NCBI RefSeq assembly: GCF_030272615.1
Contig: NC_081415.1
Coordinates: forward strand, 230,846,803 to 230,910,802
Direction of reading: 5' to 3'
Length of the DNA: 64,000 nucleotides
Source of the DNA: Cryptomeria japonica
Taxonomy: Eukaryota > Streptophyta > Pinopsida > Cupressales > Cupressaceae
Each line of letters begins with the position of its first letter. Within the stretch, counting starts at the first letter, position 1. The position numbers were made by a program, and so were the translations under genes. Shown here piece by piece: positions 34,560 through 45,765 of this stretch. The notes under the pieces were generated by a model. The model made no database searches. It saw only the letters and a list, made by a program, of their open reading frames with translations, and was not told the DNA's origin.

Positions 34560-35606
34560 GTCCTATGATTTGATCTGATTGTTTCTTTGCTCATCCACTC
34601 TAACATTTATGCTTTTCACTATCCTTTGCAATCTTTTGTTAAAACATCTATATGCTTTTCTCTTGGTAGAATAACCCAAGAATATTCTTTCATCACATCT
34701 AGGATCAAATTTCCCTATTCCATCATCTTTTCTGATATAGCATTTTCTTCCAAAAATTCTGAAATACATGATAGTAGGAGTATGAGTGAACCATAATTCA
34801 TAAGGAGTCTTACCGATATCACCTTTTATGTGTATCCTATTGAAAGTGTATACTGCAGTATTGACAACTTCTCTCCAATAAATATCAGGCAATTTAGCTT
34901 CTATCATCATTGTCCTTGCAACATCTAAGATAGTTATGTTATTTCTTTCCACTACTCCATTCTGTTGTGGAGTTCTAGGTGCAGATAATTGTCTTTTGAT
35001 TCCATATTTCTCACAAAAATTGTTGAATTCACCAAATGTAAATTCACCACCTTGATCTAATCTTAAGCATTTTATCTTCAATCTTATTTCTGTCTCAACC
35101 ATAGCTTTGAATATTTTGAATTTGTCAAGGGCTTCTAATTTTTGTTTAAAAAATGCAACCCTCATCATTCTAGAGTAATCATCAATAAGAAACATAAAGT
35201 ATCTATCTCCATGAAATCTTTTAGTCCTTGCTGGACCACATAGATTGGTATGAATAAGATCAAGAATTTCATTAGATCTATCATATATACTTTTGAAAGA
35301 AGTTCTAGCTTGCTTACCCATTTGACATTCTCTACATACTAGATTATGAGGCTTGATGATCTTGGGCAAATCTCTGACAACCTTTGTTGAACTGATATTT
35401 ACTATGCAATCAAAATTCACATGACACATCCCTTTATGCCATAGCCAAATTTCATCAATCTGAGCAATCAAGCAAGTTTTCTCACCGAAGTTCAAATGAA
35501 AGATATTTCCTTTGGTTTGAGTTTCGGATGCAATTTCCAATCTAGATCTATTGATAATCTTGCATTTTCCATCTTTGAATTGCAAATGAAATCCTCTATC
35601 CACCAT
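34560..35606 (-). pseudogene. Copia-2 integrase, long open stretch
   Basis: 347 residues uninterrupted. HHCC region LWHKGMCHVNF and CRECQMGKQ; first catalytic Asp changed, LIHTNLCGP where LIHTDLCGP is expected; second Asp in LIDDYSRMM; Glu motif near GEFTFGEFNNF; PRTPQQNGVVER; C-terminal TGKTPYE-like and FGRKCYIRKDD, then LGYSTKRKAYRCFN. The change of the first catalytic Asp to Asn would abolish strand transfer even though the frame is open. A TAG lies on either side. Confidence 0.88.
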
Positions 35607-36047
35607 CTATCCTACACTCAAGAGATTATGCTTCAAACCTTCAACATAATAAAAACTGTTAGTATTGTTCTTACCATCCAAGGATATTGTTCCTTTTCAT
35701 TTGATCTTGCATGCCTTGTTGTCTTCAAATCTGACTAGTCCACAATCAAATTCTTGCACAGTTAGGAATTTCCTTTTATCACCAATCATGTGGCCATGTG
35801 ATAAACCACAGTCTATAACCCATTCATCTGTCTCTTCAATTTTAGAAGCTAGGGCTTTCTCCTTAGTATGAGTTTTATCATTGATAGGTTCTAGATATTC
35901 ATCCTTGATAGCAATAAATACCCAATCTTTTCCACTACTTGAGCTTCCATTACTGAATCCACATACAGGTTCATTATCATCAAAATCATCAGTAATACAA
36001 AAATAATCATCACCAACATAGTAACATGATTTTTAATTATTCTTTCT
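35607..36047 (-). pseudogene. Copia-2 protease region
   Basis: Minus strand: acidic linker DDFDDNEPVCGFSNG, KEKALASKIEETDEWVIDCG at the active site (D-C-G, 35805-35813, Asp kept), then GDKRKF, RFEDNKACKIK, a TGA in place of Arg, and YYVEGLKHNLLSVG followed by TAG. Compared with Copia-1, where this Asp is Glu. Confidence 0.78.
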
Positions 36048-37004
36048 CTATTTAGGTTTGATATGATATTCTGAATTAGGTTTATAAATCCTCAAAAATC
36101 TTTCATGATTCCTTGCAACTCTTTTAGGACATCTAGAAGCAAAGTGAGCAATCTTATTGCATGAAAAACATTTAAATGGAAATTTTCCTTCATACTTACT
36201 TCCAACTGGTCCTTTAGGGATTCTTCTAGCAATTAGGGATTCCAATTCTTCAAGTTCTCTATTCTCTCTTTCAATGTCTTCCATCTCTTTAGCATATAAC
36301 TCTTTCCAATCTATCTTCTTCTTACTGGAGACAAATGCTTTAAATGTAGTTTCTATTTTAGTAGCATTTTGATCTCCAAGCTCTTCAAGTTCAAAAGCAG
36401 TCAATTTCCCAAGTAATGTATCTCTGGTAATAGGGGTATTTGACATTATTTGGAGTTCATTTATTGCAGTAGCTTTCATTTTGTAGGCTGAAGGTAAAAC
36501 TCTTAGAATTTTTTAAATGATATCAACCTCATTAACCGATCCACTAAAACATTTGATTCCCATGACAATTTCATTCACTCTATCCATGAAAGAACTTATA
36601 TTTTCATCTTCTTCCATCTTCAAATTTTCATATCTCACCTCGTAACCTTCAAGTTTTGCAATCTTTTCTACTTGGTCACCTTCATATAGAGTTTCAAGCT
36701 TCAACTAGATCTACTTTGTATTTTCCAGCTCTATGACATTCAACAATTGTTCATTTGATAGGGCACTTAACAATGCTTCTTTTTCTCTGACATCATTATC
36801 AACATTCTTCTATTCATTAGCAAGTGTCGGAGTTCCAGAACTAGGATCACGAGGTGTATAACCTTTTTCTGTTATCTCCCTTATCTCATCTCTAAGACAT
36901 CTTAGATGAATCTTCATTCGCTCCTTCCATACTTTGTAATTTGTACCATCAAATTTGGGACTCTCTTTCCGGTAGAAATTAGATAAAGAACTTGATTCCA
37001 TCAT
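36048..37004 (-). pseudogene. Copia-2 gag with one CCHC knuckle
   Basis: Minus strand from 37004: ESPKFDGTNYKVWKERMKIH, a TAG, then REKEALLSALSNEQ, two further TAG codons, KLETLYEGDQVEKIAKLEGY, a TAA, and the 143-residue stretch 36048-36479 with LLGKLTAFELEEL and the zinc knuckle CFSCNKIAHFASRC near 36130-36175. This is a UBN2-type Copia gag. Stops are mainly TAG. Confidence 0.85.
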
Positions 37005-37042
37005 ATCTCCTCAAGTAGTTAGGCTTCTATAAAGAGAACCTT

Positions 37043-37054
37043 GTTGTGATACCA
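37043..37054 (-). other. Copia-2 primer binding site
   Basis: Minus strand TGGTATCACAAC, two bases from the LTR at 37057; Met-initiator type with substitutions at the distal end. Confidence 0.85.
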
Positions 37055-37056
37055 AT

Positions 37057-38227
37057 TGTTAGAATGAATCGAAGGAAAACTGAGAGGGGGGGTGAATTAG
37101 TTTTCCACAAGTTAAACAAATATTGTAGATTATAAACCTTCTACCAAAGCAAAATGAGAAAAACACTATGAAAGACAAAGCATGAGAGTACACAACAACA
37201 ATATTTGACGTGGAAAACCCGGTGAAGGGAAAAACCATGGTGGGAAACCCTACCCACAATTAGATAATACTTCTACAGCAATATGTGAAAATATTACAAT
37301 GGGGATTGCACTTGCAATCAGGCCAATTTCCTAGAGGATACTCCTCAACACAAAAGGGAAGTCTCACAGACTTCCATAATCATCGGACTATAATCCAAAG
37401 GAAATGAACTGTGGAAATATAATCTCCTAATGCTTGGTTAAATTTATAGTTAAGCACAATCGTTGCCCCTACAACACCAAACTATCCACACCACTTCACT
37501 AAATGATATATCCTTGTTTGCACATTTACCTCTCTTTGATAATGTAGACAAAAAGAATACCAACACCAAAATTACATAAGTATATCTCCTATATATACAA
37601 ATCATCAACCTTGTTAATAAGGTTGGCAAAACCCTCAACCCTCAACTCATAATTACAAAAATTACATTAAATGATACGAAGATCGACCACCAGACCAATA
37701 TTATGATTTATATTACATAGCATGGACCTAATTCAAATTCCTAAATAATTACATCCACCAAAAATCCCACCAAGATCAATCACAAAATGTTACACCAATT
37801 GGGAAAAACCCTCAGTGTCAATAACACAAAATATCTTATCGGACCCAAATAGGATCACCAAATCTTCACACTATCTAATGTAAAGCCACCAAATGATTGG
37901 GACATGATCAAGAACACCTTTAGCATGATAAGAATCATTTATAGAAGCTGCATCAAAACCACTTAACCATTTCATCAAATGTCATCAACCGGGACCAAGA
38001 ACATCAACCGACAGTCTAGAACATAATCAATAGCTTCCAGAGCACCAAATCATGAATCAACCAAATATGACATACATATAATTATCATGAATATCCTCCC
38101 AAAAATGAAACGAACAACTTGAACATACTAGAGCAGAATCTCTAATAACCTCTACCAAAACCATGTCCAATCGGAGTAGTATTGACATCAATGACAACAC
38201 ATAATCAATTCCTGCATATTGCCAACA
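37057..38227 (-). repeat. 5' LTR of Copia-2
   Basis: 1,171 bp, plus strand TGTTAGAATGAATCG to ATTGCCAACA. Collinear with 31145-32404 apart from the short-repeat difference noted there. Confidence 0.9.
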
Positions 38228-38588
38228 CTCTTATCAAATCTTCATTGGTCAACGTCTCAAAGCTCAAGAACACAACCAATCAGCAACTGTTACAAAGAAA
38301 GATAACTTGTGATGTGACAAATCATGAACCATCTAAAATGAAGATACACAAGATCATCCCAAACAATAATCCAAAGTCTCAGCACAAGATCTGATCACAC
38401 CGGAATACCAGAGGGAATACCAACATAAATACTAGCAGGAACCAGTAAACAAGCTACGAACCAAATCAAAAAATCTTTCCCAAACACACCAGAATAACTC
38501 ATAGGAATATGTTGACATCAATGACAACAACATATCCTAGCAGCAACAATGAACAACCAATTCAAACAATCTCCTCAATAATCCAACA

Positions 38589-39390
38589 CATTCGAGATAA
38601 GTGATCCCCCCATTTCTTACCTTCAACTGTATTCTTCAAATTTCTAAAAATACTGTTATGAGAATTCCTAAATGTTTGTTGCAACTTTTGTCCTTCCGTC
38701 AAGACAAAAACCCTTCAAATTCTTATTTTAATACTTACAACATTATAATGATAATTAAATACATTAAAGAAGGTTATCATGACTTAAAATATTGGTAGTG
38801 TCAACACAGGTAGGCTCAAATGTGCAAATTTAAAGAGAGGTCACGTCATTAATATAGCCTGTCACTTTAGCTTAAGCTTAGATTTGAAATTCAAAAGAGA
38901 CATAATGACATTACTAAAAACAATTAATGCAATGGATGAAATAGGTGTACCCTCCCCCCCAACCTAAATGGCGAAAACTATCCACATGTGTCTGTTGGAA
39001 AGTTGGGAAGAATATGCTATGTGAAGTGATCATATTAATATAAATGTAGTAATACAAATGCATTTGCAAGAAATAATATACACAAGTTGTTAAGTACATG
39101 CCTGGAGCGTGAATTATGTATAAGATTCGGTCATTGTGGAAGTAAGTTGCATGTTGACCTAGTAAGCTGGTTATAAAAGCATAATGGAATGAAGTGGGGT
39201 GAATGTGGAAGACAAGACATGAGATGGAGTGATGGTAAATTTATTAACGAAGAAAGTACTCCCACAAAAAGTGGAAGTGTTTATCATGCATGCAAATATG
39301 TGACTAGGCAAAAGGTGGAACATCAAGTCCACCTTCTTCGACTGCAGGGGTTCTGAAACTTGAGGTAGCATTAAATTATTGTAGGAACTC
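38589..39390 (-). other. Gypsy post-integrase region, mostly non-coding
   Basis: Between integrase and the Copia-1 insertion. Contains an internal G-run on the minus strand, AGGTTGGGGGGGAGGG (about 38948-38964), resembling a second polypurine tract. Short ORFs (38914-39099, 39171-39371) show no domain. The last part before 38589 joins in sense with 22166 as the start of the post-integrase ORF. Confidence 0.55.
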
Positions 39391-40643
39391 CTATTTATAA
39401 GATGGCTTATGATAAACCTTTAGTCGATAACCATTGAACAGTAATTTGAATTGCACAGGGTCAATAATTATGAGTTGTACAGATCCATTAGGAAAAACTT
39501 CTGCAATTTCATAAGGGCCTAACCATCTTGTGTGTAGTTTTCCCATGTTATCTTTATATTTGGAATCATATAGGAGTGTCCAATCTCCTGGTTGAAACTT
39601 CTTATCCTTGATATATTTATCATGCCATTTGATTATTTGATTTTGTAGCATTTTTGTCTGATGCAAAGTTGATTTCTTTGTTTCATCCAAACCATTTAAC
39701 TGCATGTTTCTTTCTTTCTATGTTGTAGATATTTCCATGTCAATCTCAAGTGTTATTCTTAATGTTTTATGTTTAAACTCAATTGGAAACATGGCTATTT
39801 TTCCATATAGAATTTCAAAAGGGGTAAAACCTGTGGTAGTTTTCCATGATGTTTTGTATGCCCATACTACTTCAGGTAGTCTGGTTGCCCAATCCTTTCT
39901 ATGCAGAGCTAATATTTTGGTGAGAATAGTTTCAATCTCCCCATTTGTGATTTCAACCTGACCATTAGCCTAAGGATGGTAATGTATAGATTTTCTATGC
40001 CTGATATTGTACTCATTTACTAATGTCGTGACAAGAATGAAAGTAAAATTGAACCCCTTGATCTGTCACTATTTCCCTTAAAACTCCATAGTGTGTGAAA
40101 ATTTCTTCATAAATAAATGTTGCAACTTTGTTGTCCCTTGCATGTTTCATGGCTCTGACTTCTACACATTTTGTCATATAGTCTGTGCAAACCAAGATGT
40201 AAGATTTTTCATTTGATAGAGGATAAATGGGTCCTACAAAATCAAGGCCCCATTTATAAAATGGGTAATTACCACTTGGGAATATAATGGCATTTCATCT
40301 GATCTCGTTCGTCTATCCATTCTTTGGCATCTATCACTTTTTTTGGTGTATTTTGCTACATCCCTATGTAGGGTAGGCCAATAGTAGCCTATATTTAGTA
40401 TCTTAATGGTTGTCCTTTTGGCTGCAAAGGCCCTCATAGGGCTCATCATGGCATGCATGCAGGATGTCATAGGTCTCATCCTCTTGGACACATCTTCTCA
40501 TCACCTGGTCTGGTCTAGTATAAAATAAGCACCCTGCAACCCATGATAAATTGAAGCTCTTCTCAACAAGTAATCTCCTTTCTTTTGGTGAAAAGTGAGA
40601 AAGAGTCCTATTAGCAACTAGGTAATCAGCTATGTCAACATAC
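39391..40643 (-). pseudogene. Gypsy integrase
   Basis: Minus strand: zinc-binding region with RRLLVEKSFNLSWVAGC and, in another frame, HRDVAKYTKKSDRCQRMDRR (40234-40491); core with a VCTDYMTKCVEVRAMKHARD block and REIVTDQGVQFYFH (40013-40195); a HP-ANGQVEITNGEIETIL block near 39930-39985 after a stop; and a GPY-type C-terminus with RWLGPYEIAEVFPNGSVQLI and FNGYRLKVYH (39391-39705). Order and motifs are those of Athila/Tat integrase. Several frameshifts. The N-terminus is separated from RNase H by the gag-only element. Confidence 0.87.
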
Positions 40644-41934
40644 TGTTGTCACAAAAGTTTGCACCCTTGGCGATTAGGATTGATCACCAACCTTGTGAAA
40701 CATGGAAACAACCTCCCAAGTGTGGGACTTGCAGAAGTGAGATTGAGTCTCCGAAGAAGGCCGACTTCCTTTCCAACCTGATACAGGTGTTGAACCAACC
40801 CAACACAAATAATCTAATGCTACTGATTTTTTGAGGGAAAAGGGGAAGAAGGATTGCTTGAAAAGGGAAAAGGTTTGCACCTAGATTGAACATTTGATCT
40901 TTCACCCTATATCTGAATAGAACATCAATAGAAAAACTTTGAGTATGCACAAATTTCTATTCTAGTTAGCCACCTATGTGTGAATGAGGGTTGGAATTTT
41001 ATGAAATGAAGAGAGGAGCTGAGTCCAATTCACAGTCAACATCCATAGGAGAATCAACATAGACACTTACAACCTAGGAAATAAAAACATAATACATTCA
41101 TACAAAAAGGTAAATTGTTACACAATTTACAAGAATTCAAAGAGGCAAGAATAAGCAAAGTCTATTAATGTCAAGGCAAGGCTACTAAATCATGAAAAAA
41201 AGGTATTTAGCTGAACAGAAAAGAAAAATGCTAAGAATTTTTTTTTAAAATGCCTTTATAGTTCAAGCATAACTCTGGATTGCACATCTAATGAAAACAC
41301 TAACCCTACCTGGGTTAGGTTACAAAATATGTGAGAGGAGAAGGTGATTAGATTGATAGATCTGATAGCGTGCTAAATTCAGCCTCTAAAGGCATCCTCT
41401 ACCCCTAGAAGAGTGAAAACCACCCCTCGGTGATGTAATCCATGTCAACAAGCATGGTTGGGCACACTTGTAGGGACAAAGGTCTCTATTCTACATTGAA
41501 GAGGGCATGGTGGTGTCCCAAATCAGCCCACAAAAGTCACATCTGGAGTAATGGCTTCAAAATCCAGTGGTTGGCATGAGATTGGGTCAAAGAATGGGCA
41601 TAGACTGAGCAAAGAAAGACATCGACCATCGAATCAACAACTACCCTATATAGAGTAATCAAAACCGAACAACCACTGCAAATTCAAATGTCAACTATCA
41701 ATCTGAGCGATTTGTGCGAAGATGGACATGCGAGATCTCTCCACATAGGCATCTACTAGGCCCAATCAATGATTAAAACATGGTTGTCTAATTAGGCCTT
41801 TATGAAGATCCGACGACCACAGATGTCTGACGTGGCACCCTGAGTCCACTCTTCCTTACTATGTTTGATCACTGAGCAACTATGTATACTGCATAGGATA
41901 AGGGGAATCACCATCCCCTTTATCTTTTCTTGGT

Positions 41935-42250
41935 CTTCTTATCCCATGGGTACCTTTATTGTCTATGTTTACCTCATGGGATAAGCCTTATTTCCTTATT
42001 CTGTGGGAATGCGCGGGATAAGAAATTCATTTGTTCCCTTGTATCCTCTGTTCTCTTATCCCACAAGCCTCTTTGAATCTTTGCTTTACCCCACGGGATA
42101 AGAATTTGTTACTTTTGCTCCATTTTGATTCTTATCCCGTGCAATCATACAGATGTCTTTATAACTCCGCGAGATAAGCAAAAACCTAGCTTTATTTCTT
42201 ATCTCGCGACATCACATTGTGTCCCCCTCGACCTTGCGAGATAAGATAAA
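41935..42250. repeat. Cluster of GGATAAG / CTTATCC boxes
   Basis: About ten copies of GGGATAAG-type or the complementary CTTATCCC-type heptamer, commonly flanked by CCCACG or GCG, alternate in orientation. The sister LTR has the same cluster at about 45100-45420. GATAAG is the core of plant I-box/MYB-related and GATA-factor sites (known); an enhancer role in U3 is inference. Confidence 0.7.
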
Positions 42251-42345
42251 ACAAATTGTCCCCATGTTGTTCTTTGATGCCAACTGGGGCCCACCTCAGT
42301 GACAAATAACATGCTGCAAATTGAGGCGGTCAATAAGATGACCCG

Positions 42346-42542
42346 GTCAATAACATGACATGTTATTGACATGAGTTGTTGATATAACATATTAGGCATG
42401 GGGTCAATAACACTCGTTTTATTGACACATCATATAATCGTCCAGTTATATGACTCTGCAATTTTTTTGAAGAAGCAGCTCACTCTACTAAGGCCGATAA
42501 CACGACATGTTATCGGTATTGACTAACATGAAATGTTAGTCA
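42346..42542. repeat. Array of short-loop palindromes in LTR
   Basis: Perfect arms GTCAATAACAT and ATGTTATTGAC around loop GAC at 42346-42370; GTCAATAA and TTATTGAC at 42403-42426; CCGATAACA and TGTTATCGG around CGACA at 42494-42516; TGACTAACAT and ATGTTAGTCA around GAA at 42520-42542; and a weaker ATATAA pair between them. The sister LTR keeps them at 45512-45706. Confidence 0.85.
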
Positions 42543-42595
42543 CATTGAAATCCTAGATCTGAGCTCTACTAAGGTTGGAACAAAAATTTCCAACA

Positions 42596-44269
42596 TTTAT
42601 GGTGACTCGGAGGGGGTGACAAGCCTGCTTGGCACATTGATTAGTAGCCTTATAAAGCACATTGATCAATAGCCTTATAAAGCCCATTGGGTGTAGAGTC
42701 AAAACCTGAAGCAAAAGATAATCTTTGCCCCCTACAACCTGGAACAAAAAATCAAAATTTGGCCATTCTGGAAGAGATGACCTATGCACGCGCACTTCTT
42801 GGAAAGCATGGAAAAAACTAACTAATATTTACATTTCTACAATAAGAGGCAAATGAAAGTTTTTGCCACTATAAAAAATGATCCTTTTGAAGGAGTTTAT
42901 CTCCCTCAGTTCATGGTTTCAGTCATCAACCAACTGCAACAATTGAAGTATTTTGCATGCATACAATAAAGAATACATGTTGTTGATTTGGTGAAAGAAA
43001 ACTCACCATTTACCTTGTTGATGTAGGGAATCCACATAAAATAAGCATTTGAAGCACATGGGGGCTAATCAAATGCACACTCAACAACAAGGGAAGAGTA
43101 TTCAAGGAGGAGGCTAATATGAAAAGAATTAACCCTTGTGGAAGATGAAGAAATCTCTTCACACAAGGGAGAGTTGTTGCTATCACAACTGTCCTACTCA
43201 TGGTATGAGTCGAAACCAAAGGAAAAGGCCTCAAACTCACATGAGGTGACAAGTATACCATATCTATGTCTTGATCTACACAAGGGGGTCCTCTGACACG
43301 TCAAATTAGAAACCTTGAAGCTTAGGTACATTGTTAGGTTGAGCAACCAAAAGACTATCTGCATTATCAATGTGTTGTTGCTCAACACCATCTAACTTGG
43401 TATGTTGGTCCTAAGTGAAACACTCAAGCTCAGGAACTTGATCCCTCGTGCTAAATGAAACATCTTCACACTGAATGAAGGCCTCATATTCAAAATCATT
43501 ACATTCAGGGATAGGGGAGAACCAACATACATCATAATCATGTGTGCTGATATCTAGCTCATCACCACCAATCTCAAGCTCATGAGACACTTCACAGGAA
43601 GACTTAGAATCTTCAGATTGTCTCTCTGTTTCTGTTATGTCTTCTTCTTAGCGACAAATTGCAACAACCTTCGGGTCTTGGCAAGAAATCTTTGTCATGT
43701 GATGTGTTGTAGAAAGAAAATTACCTATAGCCACCTCAACATTATCCTGCTAAAAATTATGTGGCAGCCTCTTCTTAGGCACATCCTCTTCCTCATCCTC
43801 TTGCCAGTTTGAAAAGACAAAATCTCCTTATGGTACCAAGGCCTGAGGGGTACTCTTGTTTCTATAAGTGGCCTAAGAAATATGATTACTCCAATTCTGT
43901 CCTTGAGCAAGATTTCTCTTACACATATAGCCTTGACCTTGTTGTTGATAAGGCCCATTGTCTTGAGATTGCTTCCTCATGACAAAAACCAACTCATTAT
44001 TAGGCCCCTCAATCTCTAAAGGTGGAGGAGGTGCAGGTATAAGTGCTCAACCTGAAGGATCCATTGGGAGTAAGGGCATTGAAAGCCTAGGAGGAAGCTT
44101 CCCTGCTTGAATTAAAAATCTTTCTGCCTTGATGGCAGTGTCATAAGCCTTTGGAAGGTTATCCCCTCCCAATGACTATATCATCACATCTATGTCACAA
44201 ATGGTAGATGGCCTAACCAAAGAAGAGATTCTATCCCAAGTCTTTTGAAACCTATAATTAAAATCTGCC
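42596..44269 (-). pseudogene. Gag of the gag-only element, truncated
   Basis: Minus strand from 44269: MADFNYRFQKTWDRISS, then SLGGDNLPKAYDTAIKAERF and LIQAGKLPPRLSMPLLPMDP, the C-terminal capsid pattern (a short helix pair and a Leu-Pro-rich exit) of Ty3-type plant gag. A Gln/Gly stretch (NGPYQQQGQGYM) and an acidic C-terminus rich in Asp/Glu/Ser follow to about 43000, with stops at several points. No zinc knuckle is recognised. The N-terminal half of capsid is missing at the LTR junction. 42596-43000 has no coding signal and no clear polypurine tract. Confidence 0.7.
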
Positions 44270-45760
44270 ATAAATAAAATACATTCATACAAAAAGGTAA
44301 ATTGTTACATAGTTTGCAAGAATTGAAAGAGGCAAGTATAAGCATAGCCTATTAATGTCAATGCAAGGCTGCTAAATCATGAAAACAAGTATTCAGCTGA
44401 AGATAAAAAAAAAAAGATGTCGAGAAAATTACTAAAATGCCTTTATAGTTCAGGCATAACTCTGGATTGCACATCTAATGAAAACCCTATCCCTACCTAG
44501 GTTAGGTTACAAAATATGAGAGAGGAGAAGATGATCAGATGGATAGATCTAATAGCATGCTAAATCTAGCCTCTGAAGGGATCCTCTACCTCTAGAAGAG
44601 CAAAAACCACCCCTTGGTAAAGCAATCCCTATCAACAAGCATGGTCGAGCACACTTGCAGGGACAAAGGTCTCTATTATGCATTGAAGAGGGCATGGTGG
44701 CATCTGAAATCAGCCCATAGAAGTCACCTCTGGAGTAATGGCATCAAAATTCGATGGTTGGTGTGAGATCAGGTCCAAGATCGGGCACCGACTAAGCAAA
44801 GTGAGACCTCAACCATCGAGTCGACAACTACCTTTCACAAACCAATCAAAACCCAATGGCCACTATGAACTCAAATGTCCACCATCAATCTAAGAGATTC
44901 GTGCAAAGATGGGTGTGTGAGATCTCTCCACATAGGCATCTAGCAAGCCCAATCAGTGATAAAAACTTGGACATTAGATTGGGCCTTTATGAAGATCCGA
45001 TGACGGCAAATGTTCGACGTGGCACCCCGGGTCCACGCTTCCTTACTATGTTTGATTGTTGAGCAAATGGGAATCACCATCCCCTTTATCTTTGCTTGGT
45101 CTTCTTATCTCACAGGTCCCTTTGTTGTCTCTATTTACCTCACTGGATAAGCCTTATTTCCTTATCCCGTAGGAACACGTCGGATAAGGAAATCATATGT
45201 TCCCTTGTATCCTTTGTTCTCTTATCTCGTGAGCCTCTTTGATTCTTTTCTTTACCCCACGGGATAAGCATTTGTTACTTTTTCTCCCTTTTGATTCTTA
45301 TCTCGCGCGACCATACTGATGTCTTTATAAATCCGCTAGATAAGCAAAATCGTATCTTTATTTCTTATCCCACGACATCACATTGTGTCCCCCTCGACCC
45401 TGCAGGATAAGAGAAAACACATTGTCCCCATGTTGTTATTTGATGTCGACTAGGGCCCGCCTCGGTGCCAAATAACACACTGCAAACTGAGGTGGTCAAT
45501 AACATGACCCAGTCAATAACATGACATATTATTGACATGAGTTCTTGATATAGAATATTAGGCACGGGGTCAATAAAACTCGTGTTATTGACACATCATA
45601 TAACCCTCATGTTATATGACTGCAAAATTTTTGAAGAAGCAACTAACTCTACTGAGGTTGATAACACGACGTGTTATTGGTATTGACTAACACGAAATGT
45701 TAGTCAATACTGAAATCCTGGATTTGAGCTCTACCAAGGTTAGCACAAAAATTTCCAACA
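44270..45760 (-). repeat. 5' LTR of the gag-only element, 3'-truncated
   Basis: 1,491 bp corresponding to about 41090-42595 of the other LTR. The part equivalent to 40644-41090 is missing. Carries the same GGATAAG cluster and palindromes. Confidence 0.83.
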
Positions 45761-45765
45761 CATAC

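Larger units (their letters stand above)
31145..38227 (-). mobile_element. Copia-2, complete element inside the Copia-1 5' LTR
   Basis: 7,083 bp with exact target duplication CTCTT (31140-31144 and 38228-38232). LTRs at 37057-38227 and 31145-32404, primer site at 37043-37054, polypurine boxes at 32405-32428 and 32610-32637. All Copia domains are present in order on the minus strand, but stops or frameshifts interrupt each. It is the most complete Copia in the window and belongs to the same general lineage as Copia-1, judged by motif wording. Confidence 0.92.
22167..38588 (-). mobile_element. Copia-1, full-length element with nested insertions
   Basis: Minus-strand Copia element inserted after the Gypsy integrase. 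Flanks TATTC (22162-22166) and CATTC (38589-38593) form the target duplication with one change. Its 3' LTR (22167-24929) holds a plus-strand solo LTR, its pol holds a second solo LTR (26661-28142), and its 5' LTR (30235-38588) holds the complete Copia-2. Without these it is about 6.4 kb with LTRs of about 1298 and 1266 bp. The gene order protease-integrase-RT-RNase H defines Copia. Confidence 0.9.
30235..38588 (-). repeat. 5' LTR of Copia-1, interrupted by Copia-2
   Basis: The two parts, 30235-31144 and 38233-38588, join through the CTCTT duplication and match the 3' LTR. Net length about 1266 bp. ORFs such as 30652-30891 are LTR sequence, repeated in the Copia-2 LTR, and are not genes. Confidence 0.88.
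40644..42595 (-). repeat. 3' LTR of the gag-only element
   Basis: 1,952 bp. Plus strand TGTTGTCACAAAAG to TTTCCAACA. Collinear with 44270-45760 from about 41090. Contains a cluster of GGATAAG/CTTATCC boxes (41935-42250) and five palindromes (42346-42542). Confidence 0.85.
40644..45760 (-). mobile_element. Gag-only LTR element inserted between Gypsy RNase H and integrase
   Basis: Exact target duplication CATAC at 40639-40643 and 45761-45765. The minus-strand ends TGTTGGAAATT and GTGACAACA are an LTR-like inverted pair. Two direct repeats (40644-42595 and 44270-45760) are its LTRs; between them only gag coding sequence is seen (minus). The 5' LTR lacks the segment matching 40644-41090, and gag starts mid-domain right at its edge. 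One deletion therefore removed the 5' LTR end, the primer site and the gag start. No protease, RT or integrase is present. Confidence 0.87.

Noticed and set aside
41935-42542. CRISPR-like or tandem satellite array
   Set aside because: Boxes differ in spacing and orientation, no regular spacers, and this is plant LTR sequence.
42602-42618. Plus-strand primer site (TGGTGACTCGGAGGGGG) after the LTR, implying a plus-strand element
   Set aside because: The gag between the LTRs is on the minus strand and fits a minus-strand element with the CATAC duplication; the match is to a loose tRNA-like pattern only.
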